Assembly (NCBI GenBank): GCA_044353165.1
Contig: JBILCM010000004.1
Span: 1 to 64,000, forward strand
Length of the DNA stretch: 64,000 bases
DNA from: JBILCM01 sp044353165
GTDB lineage: Bacteria > Bacillota > Bacilli > Paenibacillales > YIM-B00363
Direction of reading: 5' to 3'
The notes beneath the pieces are model-generated. The model did not search any database, had not been told where the DNA came from, and saw nothing but the letters and a program-made list of their open reading frames with translations. The translations under genes and the position numbers were made by a program. This document shows positions 17,932 to 26,277 of this stretch, one piece after another; the stretch's first letter is position 1; every line of letters starts with the position of its first letter.

Positions 17932-18030
17932 TTAAATGCCGTTGGTCTTGTCTTCGTTGTAGGCTGCTGTGAGTATCACGCTTAAGAACAGGACGATAAC
18001 GATCATAACAATCCAGAATGTAATCGACAT
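17932..18030 (-). CDS. Very small membrane protein (32 residues), function unknown
   Basis: On the minus strand a GGAGG lies 8 bases before an ATG that opens a 32-codon frame. It encodes one hydrophobic helix (residues 3-22, with FWIVMIVIVLFLSVILT) and a short polar tail, YNEDKTNGI. A TATAAT-like -10 lies about 20 bases upstream and the bidirectional terminator lies downstream, so it looks like a complete small transcription unit. I do not recognise the family. Confidence 0.6.
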   Translation of the reverse strand: MSITFWIVMIVIVLFLSVILTAAYNEDKTNGI

Positions 18031-18089
18031 AGGGCAACCTCCTTCTTGGTTCGATTATACATAAATCACCATGGAATGAAAAGCGAACT

Positions 18090-18824
18090 TTATGTGTCGT
18101 CGAGGATTGCAGCGTATTCAACGAGCGCGGTTTCACCCGCGGTGCTTAATCCGTAAAGACCACGGTCCACTCGTTTGAACCAACCGTATACGTTATCTTG
18201 CAAGATGCGCGCCGCCTTGTCGCTGGCAATCAACTCACGCACTTGGCGCGGTGCGAGTTGACCGTGTCTGTGCAATGCATCGGCACAGCGCAACGCCTTC
18301 TCGCGATAAGCTGTCACAAGCTTACGGCCGCTCGATCCACCCTCATTATAATCGCCCGACCGTTCGCGAAATTCGCTCAACAATTTCATGGTGCGACGGC
18401 CAGGCCTTAGCGGGGAACGGAGCAGACCGGAACCTGCTTCACCGGGATGACAATGCATCTCAACATGTGATGCCTTCCTGCGGTACAACTTGACCGTAAG
18501 CAACCCCAGACCTAATCGTAGGCACAGATTTCGCAATTGTGCTACTGCGAAAGAACCTCTCCCACCCGTGTGTTCCGCTGCAACATACACATTCGGTGAT
18601 GTGGCCAGACGATCGACCGCCTGTAATAGTAACGACAAATTGAATCGTCGTTTCAATTCCACGATGATCGGCCAAGCCTCTCCTTCCCGAACACCAACAA
18701 CATCGCAGCGTCGTACTTCGCCTCGCACCGTATACCCTTGCCGCTCCAGCCATATTTTGACGGGGACATACAGCTCGGTTTCTGTGGTCGCGCGCAATAT
18801 CTTCTTCTCTTTGGGTGAGGTCAT
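18090..18824 (-). CDS. DUF2161 family protein, putative PD-(D/E)XK nuclease/phosphodiesterase
   Basis: The product has about 244 residues. The N-terminal half has the restriction-fold signature: Glu in TETELYVPV, Asp in RRCDVVGVR and the E-x-K of PIIVELKRR. This is the DUF2161 pattern. The C-terminal part has a basic stretch (SPLRPGRRTMKL) and a winged-helix-like region (GQLAPRQVRELI). Substrate unknown. The ATG at 18824 is used. An in-frame TTG at 18836 lies too close to GGAG to be convincing. It follows the mazEF pair in the same direction, after a 35-base gap. Confidence 0.75.
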   Translation of the reverse strand: MTSPKEKKILRATTETELYVPVKIWLERQGYTVRGEVRRCDVVGVREGEAWPIIVELKRRFNLSLLLQAVDRLATSPNVYVAAEHTGGRGSFAVAQLRNLCLRLGLGLLTVKLYRRKASHVEMHCHPGEAGSGLLRSPLRPGRRTMKLLSEFRERSGDYNEGGSSGRKLVTAYREKALRCADALHRHGQLAPRQVRELIASDKAARILQDNVYGWFKRVDRGLYGLSTAGETALVEYAAILDDT

Positions 18825-18859
18825 GCGGACAATCAATCTCCAATTCTATAAAGCGATGT

Positions 18860-19198
18860 TTATCGTGAAAAAAAACCACTCACCCTGTCGAGCAGTTCCT
18901 TGATAAAATCATCCTCATCTGGAATACGATCCACAACATGCATCTGACGGGCAAGATAATCCAAACTTTTGATTTGATCCGTTAATACCGTACCTGTGAT
19001 TTGATAACCATCGGGAATAGGGAGCTCGAAAGCGTAGTTTTTAACCTTGTTCGTGATGGGTGCAACGATCGCGAGGCCGGTTATGCGGTTGAAAGCTTGT
19101 TCTGTTAACACAATGCAGGGACGATGATTGGCTTGCTCTCTTCCAGCTTGAGGGTTCAGCTGGATCCAACCCAGATCGCCGCGACTCGGCACGTTCAA
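18860..19198 (-). CDS. mazF: MazF-family endoribonuclease toxin
   Basis: The 112-residue protein has the PemK/MazF fold pattern: an N-terminal GDLGWIQLNPQAGREQANHRP, where most toxins have GDIVWVDFDP..G.EQ..RRP, then PCIVLT, VAPITNK, TGTVLTDQIKSLDYLAR. The conserved Arg of RPCIV and the Thr/Asp strand of VLTDQIKSLD are present. MazF cuts single-stranded RNA at short sequences and stops translation. The gene overlaps its antitoxin by four bases (ATGA), the usual order of antitoxin first. The C terminus ends near DRVSGFFSR. Confidence 0.87.
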   Translation of the reverse strand: MNVPSRGDLGWIQLNPQAGREQANHRPCIVLTEQAFNRITGLAIVAPITNKVKNYAFELPIPDGYQITGTVLTDQIKSLDYLARQMHVVDRIPDEDDFIKELLDRVSGFFSR

Positions 19199-19470
19199 AT
19201 TTCTTCTCTCCCTGCTAAACCAAACTCTATTTCTTGATGCCGTTGTGAATCTTTCTCCGCTTTGGACAACAAGTCAAGGTATTGCTTACGGATACGGTCT
19301 GCCTGTTCCATTTTGTCTTTTTCTATAGGCCGCAAGGTGATCTGATTTTCAAAACATGTGATCTCCATTTCTGTCCCTTCTTCAATGCCTAAAGATTTGA
19401 GCATATGGGCGGGCAGACGCACCCCCATGCTATTCCCCCATCTTCGAATGGTTGATGTACTCACGACCAT
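19195..19470 (-). CDS. mazE: AbrB/MazE-type antitoxin
   Basis: The N-terminal half is a swapped-hairpin AbrB/SpoVT domain (TIRRWGNSMGVRLPAHMLKSL, then EITCFENQITLRPI). The C-terminal half is acidic and helical, as expected for the toxin-binding tail. Length about 91 residues. The start is uncertain. ATG codons at 19473 and 19470 follow AGAAGGGA, and the second has better spacing. A TTG at 19506 is unlikely. The B. subtilis counterpart NdoAI is a ribbon-helix-helix type, so this pair is a different antitoxin class. Confidence 0.85.
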   Translation of the reverse strand: MVVSTSTIRRWGNSMGVRLPAHMLKSLGIEEGTEMEITCFENQITLRPIEKDKMEQADRIRKQYLDLLSKAEKDSQRHQEIEFGLAGREEI

Positions 19471-19637
19471 CATTCCCTTCTCTCGATTGATACGATTTTT
19501 AACCAAATTGTATCACCCACTTCTCCACATGTATATATATAAGTATATACATGGTGTTCGAAGGTATTCAGTTCATAGGAATTTGCATTTTTTTGCAAGC
19601 ATACACTGAATTACAACCATGCTGGGGAGGGGTTGCC

Positions 19638-21512
19638 TTGGACATCTTGGGACGCATAGCACAATTTCGCAGCACAGAGGAACAACTCGCCTGGTCGGGC
19701 ACGTTCGCACAGTATTTGGAGCTCGTTCGCGAACGACCCTATGTAGCCATGACGGCACACGAGCGCGTCTACGACATGATCAGAACAGCGGGTATCACGA
19801 CGGTGGATGGAGTTACGCAGTACCATTTTTTTCAATCCGCTATCTTCGGTCTTGAACGTACATTGGAGCGACTCGTTGAAGAATACTTTCATTCCGCGGC
19901 GCGCAGGCTCGATGTGCGCAAGCGTATTTTGTTGTTGATGGGTCCGGTGTCCGGCGGGAAATCAACGATTGTGACGCTATTAAAGCGCGGGTTGGAGCAA
20001 TTTTCCCGCACGGATCGGGGAGCGGTCTACGCGATCGAGGGGTGCCCCATGCATGAAGAGCCACTGCATCTCATTCCACAAGGATTGCGCGCTGAGGTTG
20101 AGCGAGCACTTGGTGTTCGAATTGAAGGCAATCTCTGTCCCGCCTGCCAGATGAGGTTGCGCGTAGAGTACGGCGGGCGAATGGAAGAGATGCGGGTGAG
20201 ACGGGTGCTGATCTCTGAAGAACAGCGCATCGGCATCGGCACGTTCTCCCCCTCAGATCCGAAGTCGCAAGATATCGCCGATCTGACGGGCAGCATCGAC
20301 TTCTCGACGATTGCACAATTCGGTTCAGAATCCGACCCGCGCGCCTATCGATTTGACGGGGAGTTGAACAAAGCGAATCGCGGCATCATGGAATTCCAAG
20401 AGATGTTAAAATGCGACGAGAAATTTCTATGGCACTTGCTCTCACTCACCCAAGAAGGCAACTTCAAGGCGGGTCGTTATGCCCTCATCAGTGCAGATGA
20501 ACTCATTATCGCTCACACGAACGAAGCGGAGTACAAGTCCTTCATCGCCAACAAGAAGAATGAAGCGCTCCAATCCCGCATGATCGTCATGCCGATTCCT
20601 TATAACCTTCGTGTGACCGATGAAGAGAAAATATACACCAAACTGATCGAAAATTCGGATATGTCCCATATTCATCTTGCCCCGCATGCGTTGCGAGCTG
20701 CCGCCATGTTCTCGGTTATGACCCGACTGAAACCATCGAAGCAACAAGGCATGGATCTCGTGAAGAAGATGAAGTTGTACGACGAGGCGACAGATATGAA
20801 GGAGATACAGCACGATTTTCTAGATGATGGCATGAGCGGTGTTGATCCGCGTTACGTGATGAATCGGATTTCTTCTGCGCTCGTACGTCAAGATGTGTCA
20901 TGTGTTAACGCATTTGATGTGTTGCGTGCGCTCAAAGATGGGATGGATCAGCATCCTTCGATGACGCGAGATGAGCGGGAGCGTTATCTTGACTTGATCG
21001 CATTGGCACGCAAGGAATATGACACCATTGCCAAGAAAGAAGTGCAGAAAGCGTTCATCTATTCCTATGAAGCCTCGGCCAAGACGTTGTTCGACAATTA
21101 TCTCGATCATATAGACACTTACTGCAACGGGGCGAAGAAGCGTGACCCGCTCACAGGGGAGACGCTCGAATGTGATGAACGCTTGATGCGCCAGATTGAG
21201 GAACAAATTGGCGTGTCAGAGAATGCGAAGCGCGCGTTCCGTGAAGAAATTCTGATTCGCATCTCAGCGTATGCCCGTCAAGGAAAGACGTTCGACTACA
21301 GCACCCACGATCGCTTGCGCGAAGCGATTGAGAACAAACTTTTTGCCGATTTGAAAGATCTCGTCAAACTCACCACTTCAACGAGAACACCCGACGAGAT
21401 TCAACGGAAGAAGATGAATGAAGTCGCGCAACGGCTCATCGATAAACACGGGTACTGCTCGATATGCTCGAATGAAGTGTTGCGTTATGTGGGCAGCTTG
21501 TTGTATCGGTGA
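19638..21512 (+). CDS. prkA: PrkA family serine protein kinase / AAA+ protein
   Basis: The 624-residue protein begins MDILGRIAQFR, matching the start of known PrkA proteins. The TTG at 19638 follows GGGGAGGGG. It has the Walker A motif GPVSGGKST (102-110), a Cys-rich region (CPMHEEP, CPACQ), an AAA+ core with SADELIIAHTNE, and a C-terminal kinase-like domain. PrkA/YeaG proteins act with YhbH/YeaH and SpoVR/YcgB in stress or sporulation. In B. subtilis PrkA is tied to sporulation, and protease activity has also been proposed. Those partners are encoded 3.5-6 kb downstream on the other strand. Confidence 0.93.
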   Translation: MDILGRIAQFRSTEEQLAWSGTFAQYLELVRERPYVAMTAHERVYDMIRTAGITTVDGVTQYHFFQSAIFGLERTLERLVEEYFHSAARRLDVRKRILLLMGPVSGGKSTIVTLLKRGLEQFSRTDRGAVYAIEGCPMHEEPLHLIPQGLRAEVERALGVRIEGNLCPACQMRLRVEYGGRMEEMRVRRVLISEEQRIGIGTFSPSDPKSQDIADLTGSIDFSTIAQFGSESDPRAYRFDGELNKANRGIMEFQEMLKCDEKFLWHLLSLTQEGNFKAGRYALISADELIIAHTNEAEYKSFIANKKNEALQSRMIVMPIPYNLRVTDEEKIYTKLIENSDMSHIHLAPHALRAAAMFSVMTRLKPSKQQGMDLVKKMKLYDEATDMKEIQHDFLDDGMSGVDPRYVMNRISSALVRQDVSCVNAFDVLRALKDGMDQHPSMTRDERERYLDLIALARKEYDTIAKKEVQKAFIYSYEASAKTLFDNYLDHIDTYCNGAKKRDPLTGETLECDERLMRQIEEQIGVSENAKRAFREEILIRISAYARQGKTFDYSTHDRLREAIENKLFADLKDLVKLTTSTRTPDEIQRKKMNEVAQRLIDKHGYCSICSNEVLRYVGSLLYR

Positions 21513-22260
21513 GGTCGATTCGATCCCAAGGGATTGCGTAGAAGTTATTGTTCATTTCTTCCAACGTAAGATGTTGGTGAAAGGCGACATAAGCAATAGA
21601 ACAATCGACATACCGGATATGCCAAGGTTCATAAGCGTATCCGGTGATGTGTTCTTTCCCTTCAGGGTAACGCATGACGAATCCATACGCATGGGCGTGG
21701 CGCGCAAGCCACTGTCCTTCGGGGGTGTCGGCGAAGCGAGGCAGCAGCATGAAATCGACGGATGCGCTCGTTACATCCAGTGCAAGCCCGGTTTGATGCT
21801 CACTTGCGCCAGCTACGGCGCTGTATCGCGACACGTGTGCTTCTCCTTGACGCTGAAGTTTGAAGGCATATAGTGCTTGCTGGGTCGGGAACGAACGAAA
21901 TCCCGAGACCGCGAGAAGCTGTATGCCTTGTGCTTGTGCAGCTTGGAATAACGCTTCCGCTGCACGGGCGGCAGGCTCGCGCAACAATCGTTTCTCATGC
22001 GCGCCATCGAAGGTAAACCGAATATCCGGTGTAGTTAGATCGTCCGGGCGATAATGTGCTGGCAGATGATACGTTTTGTTGACGATGACACCAAGCGATG
22101 TGGCAGATGCAACACTCGCAAAGGGTAGCATTTGCTGGGCATCGAAGACGTTCTTGTGCACAGATATCGCATCCAAGCCCATCTCTAAGGTGTGCATCGG
22201 CAATGTCATGCCAACCCACAGCAACAATGAGATCATTTTAATGGAGTATTTTCGGATCAT
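21436..22260 (-). CDS. VanY-type D-alanyl-D-alanine carboxypeptidase (peptidase M15B), with extended C-terminal tail
   Basis: The 274-residue exported protein starts with a hydrophobic signal/anchor (MIRKYSIKMISLLLWVGM). The catalytic domain has VSGFRSFPTQQALY, the zinc motif SEHQTGLALDV and the second motif EPWHIRYV. It would trim D-Ala from wall peptides outside the cell. Related proteins end soon after HLTLEE. Here about 38 extra residues continue to the stop, and the last 77 bases are antisense to the 3' end of prkA. Start ATG at 22260, with AAAGGCAGCAGCA upstream, overlaps the previous gene by 23 bases. Confidence 0.85.
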   Translation of the reverse strand: MIRKYSIKMISLLLWVGMTLPMHTLEMGLDAISVHKNVFDAQQMLPFASVASATSLGVIVNKTYHLPAHYRPDDLTTPDIRFTFDGAHEKRLLREPAARAAEALFQAAQAQGIQLLAVSGFRSFPTQQALYAFKLQRQGEAHVSRYSAVAGASEHQTGLALDVTSASVDFMLLPRFADTPEGQWLARHAHAYGFVMRYPEGKEHITGYAYEPWHIRYVDCSIAYVAFHQHLTLEEMNNNFYAIPWDRIDLTDTTSCPHNATLHSSISSSTRVYR

Positions 22261-22735
22261 TGCTGCTGCCTTTCTGGCTGATGATAATACGGTCGCGATG
22301 ATCGATCTGTGCCAAAGCGACACGTTCGATGGAAGGGATATCATAACTTTGGAGCAATTGAACGACCCAATCGATATCTTTGCCAAGCGGTTCGAGCGCA
22401 GAGGGCAACAGTTGCCCGTCTAGAATGAATGTATAGGTCTTGGGTTTTAATATAGCGGTTGAAGATTTCTCTAATGACACATGGTTAGGCTTCAGCAGTT
22501 GAATCGCAATCCGAGACATAAGTCCGAAGACAGCGAGGAGTGGCAAGCCATAGGAAATCTGAATTTGATCGGTTATGATGATGAAGGCACCGACGACACT
22601 CATGGTGAGACCTAAGATAACTTCGATGTAAGACAATTGAACGATGGTTTTGACATGAGATGATCGTATCCATAAGACCAGAATAAAAAAAACCGCCACC
22701 GCGCGGCCCATCCATCCCCAAAATTCTAGGTTCAT
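22238..22735 (-). CDS. DUF421 (YetF-like) membrane protein
   Basis: The 165-residue protein has three N-terminal hydrophobic helices (from AVAVFFILVLWI, IVQLSYIEVILGLTMSVV and LPLLAVFGLMSRIA) and a cytoplasmic domain with YTFILDGQLLP and a final strand pair ending RIIISQK. This is the DUF421/YetF layout. Function unknown, possibly linked to the spore or stress envelope in Bacilli. ATG at 22735 is used; GTG at 22753 is an alternative. It precedes and overlaps the VanY-like gene, suggesting one operon. Confidence 0.75.
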   Translation of the reverse strand: MNLEFWGWMGRAVAVFFILVLWIRSSHVKTIVQLSYIEVILGLTMSVVGAFIIITDQIQISYGLPLLAVFGLMSRIAIQLLKPNHVSLEKSSTAILKPKTYTFILDGQLLPSALEPLGKDIDWVVQLLQSYDIPSIERVALAQIDHRDRIIISQKGSSNDPKILH

Positions 22736-22848
22736 CTTTCTTTCAACCCCCACAGTTGTCCCGCTTGCATTGTCGATACCTTATTTTGGGCGGACTGTTC
22801 CGATTTTATTCGTTCACGCCACAATACTGGGGTGATCTGAATGAAAAT

Positions 22849-22878
22849 TTGACATTATTAGAATAATATTAATATAAT
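22849..22878 (+). promoter_or_regulatory. dps promoter overlapping an AT-rich palindrome
   Basis: A perfect TTGACA (22849-22854) and TATAAT (22873-22878) are 18 bases apart. The spacer contains the exact palindrome ATTATT-AG-AATAAT (22854-22867), and TATAATAATA follows. Dps genes are often PerR- or Fur-controlled and those boxes are AT-rich inverted repeats, but this one does not match either consensus exactly. Confidence 0.7.
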
Positions 22879-22908
22879 AATAACTATAAATAAGGAGATG
22901 ATGAGACC

Positions 22909-23364
22909 ATGAAAAATAACAATCCTCTAAACGCTGAAATTGTAAATCTGTTGAATGTGCAAATTGCGAATTGGAGTGTTCTGTATATCAAATTGCATCA
23001 TTACCATTGGTATGTCAAAGGGCCGCAGTTTTTTACACTTCATCTGAAGTTTGAAGAACTCTATAATGAAGCCGCTTTGCATGTGGATACTCTCGCTGAA
23101 CGTGTGTTGGCAATCGGTGGGAAGCCGCTCGCAACAATAGCAGCTTATTTGAAAGTTTCATCAATTCTGGAAGCTGTGGGGACAGAACGTGCTGCCGATA
23201 TGGTTCGCGCGATCGAGCAAGATTTTCGAATCTTGATCGAAGAGTTGCGATCAACGATGGAACTTGCGCAACAAGCGAATGATGAGACCACATCGGACAT
23301 GCTGCTTGCGATTCATACCTCGCTCGAGAAACATGTGTGGATGTTATCTTCGTTCAATGAATAA
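22909..23364 (+). CDS. dps: Dps family DNA-protection / mini-ferritin protein
   Basis: This 151-residue cytosolic protein oxidises and stores iron as a 12-mer and protects DNA from peroxide. The ferroxidase-site region KLHHYHWYVKGPQFFTLH and FEELYNEAALHVDTLAERV is intact, with His30/31/33 and the Glu/Asp ligands of the second helix. The ATG has TAAGGAGATGATG upstream. Its strong promoter is noted separately. Single-gene unit. Confidence 0.93.
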   Translation: MKNNNPLNAEIVNLLNVQIANWSVLYIKLHHYHWYVKGPQFFTLHLKFEELYNEAALHVDTLAERVLAIGGKPLATIAAYLKVSSILEAVGTERAADMVRAIEQDFRILIEELRSTMELAQQANDETTSDMLLAIHTSLEKHVWMLSSFNE

Positions 23365-23463
23365 GCTCTCATATTAGAAAGACGGACATTCGCACCTTGA
23401 CACATCAATTACGTTCGGATATTATCGTAATGGCATCGATAATCGCATAAGATTCCATTACAC

Positions 23464-23532
23464 ATTTCGTATATTCCTGAAGATAAGGTTCAGGGGTTTC
23501 TACACGGATCCGTAAAATCCTGGCTACGAAGG
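23464..23532 (+). ncRNA. Purine riboswitch aptamer (guanine-type C at the specificity position, variant core)
   Basis: Helix P1 is TTCGTA (23466-23471) with TACGAA (23525-23530). P2 is CCTGAA/TTCAGG around the L2 loop GATAAGG. The conserved J2/3 TTTCTAC and L3 CCGTAAA are present. The base just before the P1 3' strand is C (23524, the xpt position 74), which specifies guanine or hypoxanthine rather than adenine. The preceding base is G (23523), where most members have A. P3 has only about four strict pairs (GGAT/ATCC) plus mismatches at its base. Confidence 0.88.
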
Positions 23533-23568
23533 CGGCTTTGCCGTACCTTCAAGGCGCAGGATTTTTTT
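23515..23568 (+). terminator. Riboswitch expression platform terminator
   Basis: AAATCCTG (23515-23522) pairs with CAGGATTT (23557-23564), an inner hairpin GAAGG-CGGC/GCCG-TA-CCTTC sits within, and a T-run follows. The 5' strand is the 3' strand of aptamer helix P3, and the inner hairpin takes three bases of P1. Aptamer and terminator are therefore mutually exclusive. Confidence 0.85.
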
Positions 23569-23595
23569 ATTTCACAAGGAAGGGTCTGATTTGAC

Positions 23596-25032
23596 ATGAA
23601 CAAGACGTACGATCTGATTGTCGTTGGCGCGGGGCCTGCGGGTATTTTTGCTTGTTATGAGATGACGTTGCAACAACCCGAAGCGAAAGTGCTATTGATT
23701 GATAAGGGACATATCATATACAACCGGAGCTGCCCGATTCTAGAGGAGAAAATAAAGATGTGTCCGCCGCCGGCAGGGAAGAAGGACTATTCCGGTTGTC
23801 TGCCCGCGTGTTCGATTACCGCAGGATTCGGTGGCGCGGGCGCTTATAGCGACGGAAAATTTAACATTACGACGGAATTCGGCGGGTGGCTCACCGATTA
23901 TTTACCTCCATCGAAAGTATATGAATTGATTCAATACGTCGATGCGCTCAACCTCAAGCACGGGGCGACAACCGAAGTCACAAATCCGAACACCGAAGCA
24001 ATACGCACGATTGAACAACGCGGTTATGCCGTAGGGTTAAAATTGCTGCGCGCCCAAGTTCGCCACCTCGGAACCGAGCAGAATTTGGAGATTCTCAAGT
24101 CGATCTATGAGCACCTCAAGTCGCGTATCGATATGTGTTTTAAAACCGAGGTGGAAGATATCCTCACGGTCAAAGATGCCGGGGTCCATCGCATCGAAGG
24201 GATCGTCTTGAAGAATGGGGATGAATATCGGGCGCCGAACGTGCTTATTGCACCTGGACGGGATGGTTCGGTGTGGTTGTCACAAATTTTAAAGAAACGC
24301 AGACTGAAGATGTTCAACAATCAGGTAGATGTCGGCGTACGTGTGGAAACATCAGATGTGGTGATGCGCGAGATCAATGAAAATTTATATGAAGGTAAAT
24401 TCATATTCAACACTTCAGTCGGCACACGGGTCAGAACGTTCTGCAGCAATCCATCGGGGCATGTCGTCGTTGAGAATCACAGCGGGGTAATGGCGGCGAA
24501 TGGGCATTCCTACAAAGACCCGCGACTCGGTTCTGCCAATACGAACTTTGCTTTGCTCGTCTCGCACAAGTTCACCGAACCTTTCGATAAACCCAATGAA
24601 TATGCGCGAGAAATTTGTCGGCGTGCGAATGACCTGTCCAGCGGCGGGGTGATCGTGCAGAAATACGGCGACATTCGCAAAGGCAGACGTTCCACAACAG
24701 AGCGCATCAACGAAGGTTTCTTGGAACCGACGCTCAAAGAAGCTGTAGCCGGCGATCTCGGGTTGGTGCTCCCGTACAATACGATGAAGAGTCTGATTGA
24801 AATGGTTGAGGCGCTCGATCATGTCACCCCGGGGATCGCCAATGAGCATACGTTATTCTATGGTGTGGAAGCGAAGTTCTACTCGTCACGTCCGAAGTTG
24901 TCCGATGCGCTTGAGACGGAAATCGCGGGTTTGTATTGCGCCGGGGACGGTGCGGGAATCACCCGTGGTCTGGCACAGGCTGGTGCGGCGGGGGTGTGGG
25001 TAGCCCGCAATGTCGCTGCACGCCGGTTATAG
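23596..25032 (+). CDS. NAD(P)/FAD-dependent oxidoreductase (COG2509-like dehydrogenase)
   Basis: The 478-residue protein has an N-terminal FAD-binding Rossmann motif, [15 protein letters not shown], a Cys-rich stretch ([17 protein letters not shown] and SGCLPACS), then [16 protein letters not shown], and a C-terminal FAD-binding [18 protein letters not shown]. This matches the uncharacterised FAD-dependent dehydrogenase family; the substrate is unknown. The four or five N-terminal cysteines could bind metal or a cluster. The ATG follows AAGGAAGGG. Control by a purine riboswitch hints at a link with purine metabolism. The stop overlaps spoVR by six bases. Confidence 0.85.
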   Translation: MNKTYDLIVVGAGPAGIFACYEMTLQQPEAKVLLIDKGHIIYNRSCPILEEKIKMCPPPAGKKDYSGCLPACSITAGFGGAGAYSDGKFNITTEFGGWLTDYLPPSKVYELIQYVDALNLKHGATTEVTNPNTEAIRTIEQRGYAVGLKLLRAQVRHLGTEQNLEILKSIYEHLKSRIDMCFKTEVEDILTVKDAGVHRIEGIVLKNGDEYRAPNVLIAPGRDGSVWLSQILKKRRLKMFNNQVDVGVRVETSDVVMREINENLYEGKFIFNTSVGTRVRTFCSNPSGHVVVENHSGVMAANGHSYKDPRLGSANTNFALLVSHKFTEPFDKPNEYAREICRRANDLSSGGVIVQKYGDIRKGRRSTTERINEGFLEPTLKEAVAGDLGLVLPYNTMKSLIEMVEALDHVTPGIANEHTLFYGVEAKFYSSRPKLSDALETEIAGLYCAGDGAGITRGLAQAGAAGVWVARNVAARRL

Positions 25033-26271
25033 GAACCGGCGTTGTTGTTGCTGTCCATCGTGGGTAAACACGATTTTGCGATCTTCCAAGATCGTCTCCA
25101 AGTGTACGGTGCGTCCCCAAAGTTGAGAAACATAAGGCAATGTGTGTTCAATATATTTTACATCCAGCTCGGTGCCGTCGTATTCATGTTTGAGGTACAA
25201 CTCGCCGTTGTGGCCATAATCCCCATCCCAAACACGAATGACCGGGAATCCCCCGTTCACACGGGAGGTCACGAGTTGATCTCGCACGCGATCCCAGGAC
25301 TTCTCGGCCATCAACCCATCTGGAAGCTCAAGTTCTTCAACGAAATCTTTCGTCACATGGTCGCGTAAGAAAGATAGATCGGCATCGAGTTGGCGCACTT
25401 CGAAGATCGCTTCGCGTCCATGACGCGCCTCGATGTGCTCAAACAGCTTATATCCTAGGTAGTAAGGGTTTAATTGGTGCCGCGATGGAGCGACGATGGC
25501 AGCATGAAGCATAGCAACCTCCATCGACTCCGCCGAAGTGAGATCGAGCTCCCGCATCAATCGTGTGTGCCAATAGGAGGCCCAGCCTTCGTTCATGATT
25601 TTCGTCTCGATCTGTGGCCAGAAATAGAGCATTTCTTCGCGGATCACGCTCACAATATCGCGTTGCCAAGCGGACAATCCGCTCGCGTGACGTGCAATAA
25701 ACCCGAGTACATCTTTCGCGGGTTCGGCGGCGGGGCATTCCGATGACGACTCCCAAACCCCTGTGGTTCGTATCATCCTCGGATCGATATGCTCTTGCAA
25801 GCTGAGCACGGCATCCAGGCAACGTTCCACTTGTTCTTTGCCAACCTCCAATTCATAGCCGTGAATGCGTTCGGCTGCCGCCGACATTGTCTCAACCATG
25901 TCGCGGTTCGTGTGGGAGAAGCGGACATTGTTCTTAAAAAAGTCACTGTGTCCCAACACATGCGCTACGATCAGCTTGTTTTGGATCAAGGAATTGCCAG
26001 CGCGTAAGAACGCATAACATGGATTCGAGTTGATGACCAATTCATACATTTTGGATAAACCGAGGTCATCATGGGTCTTCATGCGGTGGAACGCTTTACC
26101 AAAACTCCAGTGGGAGAAACGCGTTGGCATGCCGTACGCACTGCATGTGTACATCCGATCCGCCGAACAAATTTCATATCGCATCGGGTAGCCATCCAGA
26201 CCGAAGCTTTCGGCGATCTGTGTAATTTCTGCAATGGCGCGCTCCAACGCTTCCATTTCACAGTGGGGCAC
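25027..26271 (-). CDS. spoVR: SpoVR family protein
   Basis: The 414-residue protein matches SpoVR: an N-terminal [21 protein letters not shown], then [41 protein letters not shown] and [12 protein letters not shown]. In B. subtilis it affects spore cortex formation; its activity is unknown. GTG at 26271 follows GAAGGAGGTT at good spacing. The gene follows yhbH by six bases, so they are cotranscribed. Together with prkA this is the sporulation version of the yeaG-yeaH-ycgB set. Confidence 0.93.
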   Translation of the reverse strand: MPHCEMEALERAIAEITQIAESFGLDGYPMRYEICSADRMYTCSAYGMPTRFSHWSFGKAFHRMKTHDDLGLSKMYELVINSNPCYAFLRAGNSLIQNKLIVAHVLGHSDFFKNNVRFSHTNRDMVETMSAAAERIHGYELEVGKEQVERCLDAVLSLQEHIDPRMIRTTGVWESSSECPAAEPAKDVLGFIARHASGLSAWQRDIVSVIREEMLYFWPQIETKIMNEGWASYWHTRLMRELDLTSAESMEVAMLHAAIVAPSRHQLNPYYLGYKLFEHIEARHGREAIFEVRQLDADLSFLRDHVTKDFVEELELPDGLMAEKSWDRVRDQLVTSRVNGGFPVIRVWDGDYGHNGELYLKHEYDGTELDVKYIEHTLPYVSQLWGRTVHLETILEDRKIVFTHDGQQQQRRFL

Positions 26272-26277
26272 GGTGGT

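Noticed and set aside
22849..22878. Definite PerR box at dps
   Set aside because: The palindrome has a two-base centre and does not fit the 7-1-7 PerR consensus. Left as an unassigned operator-like element.
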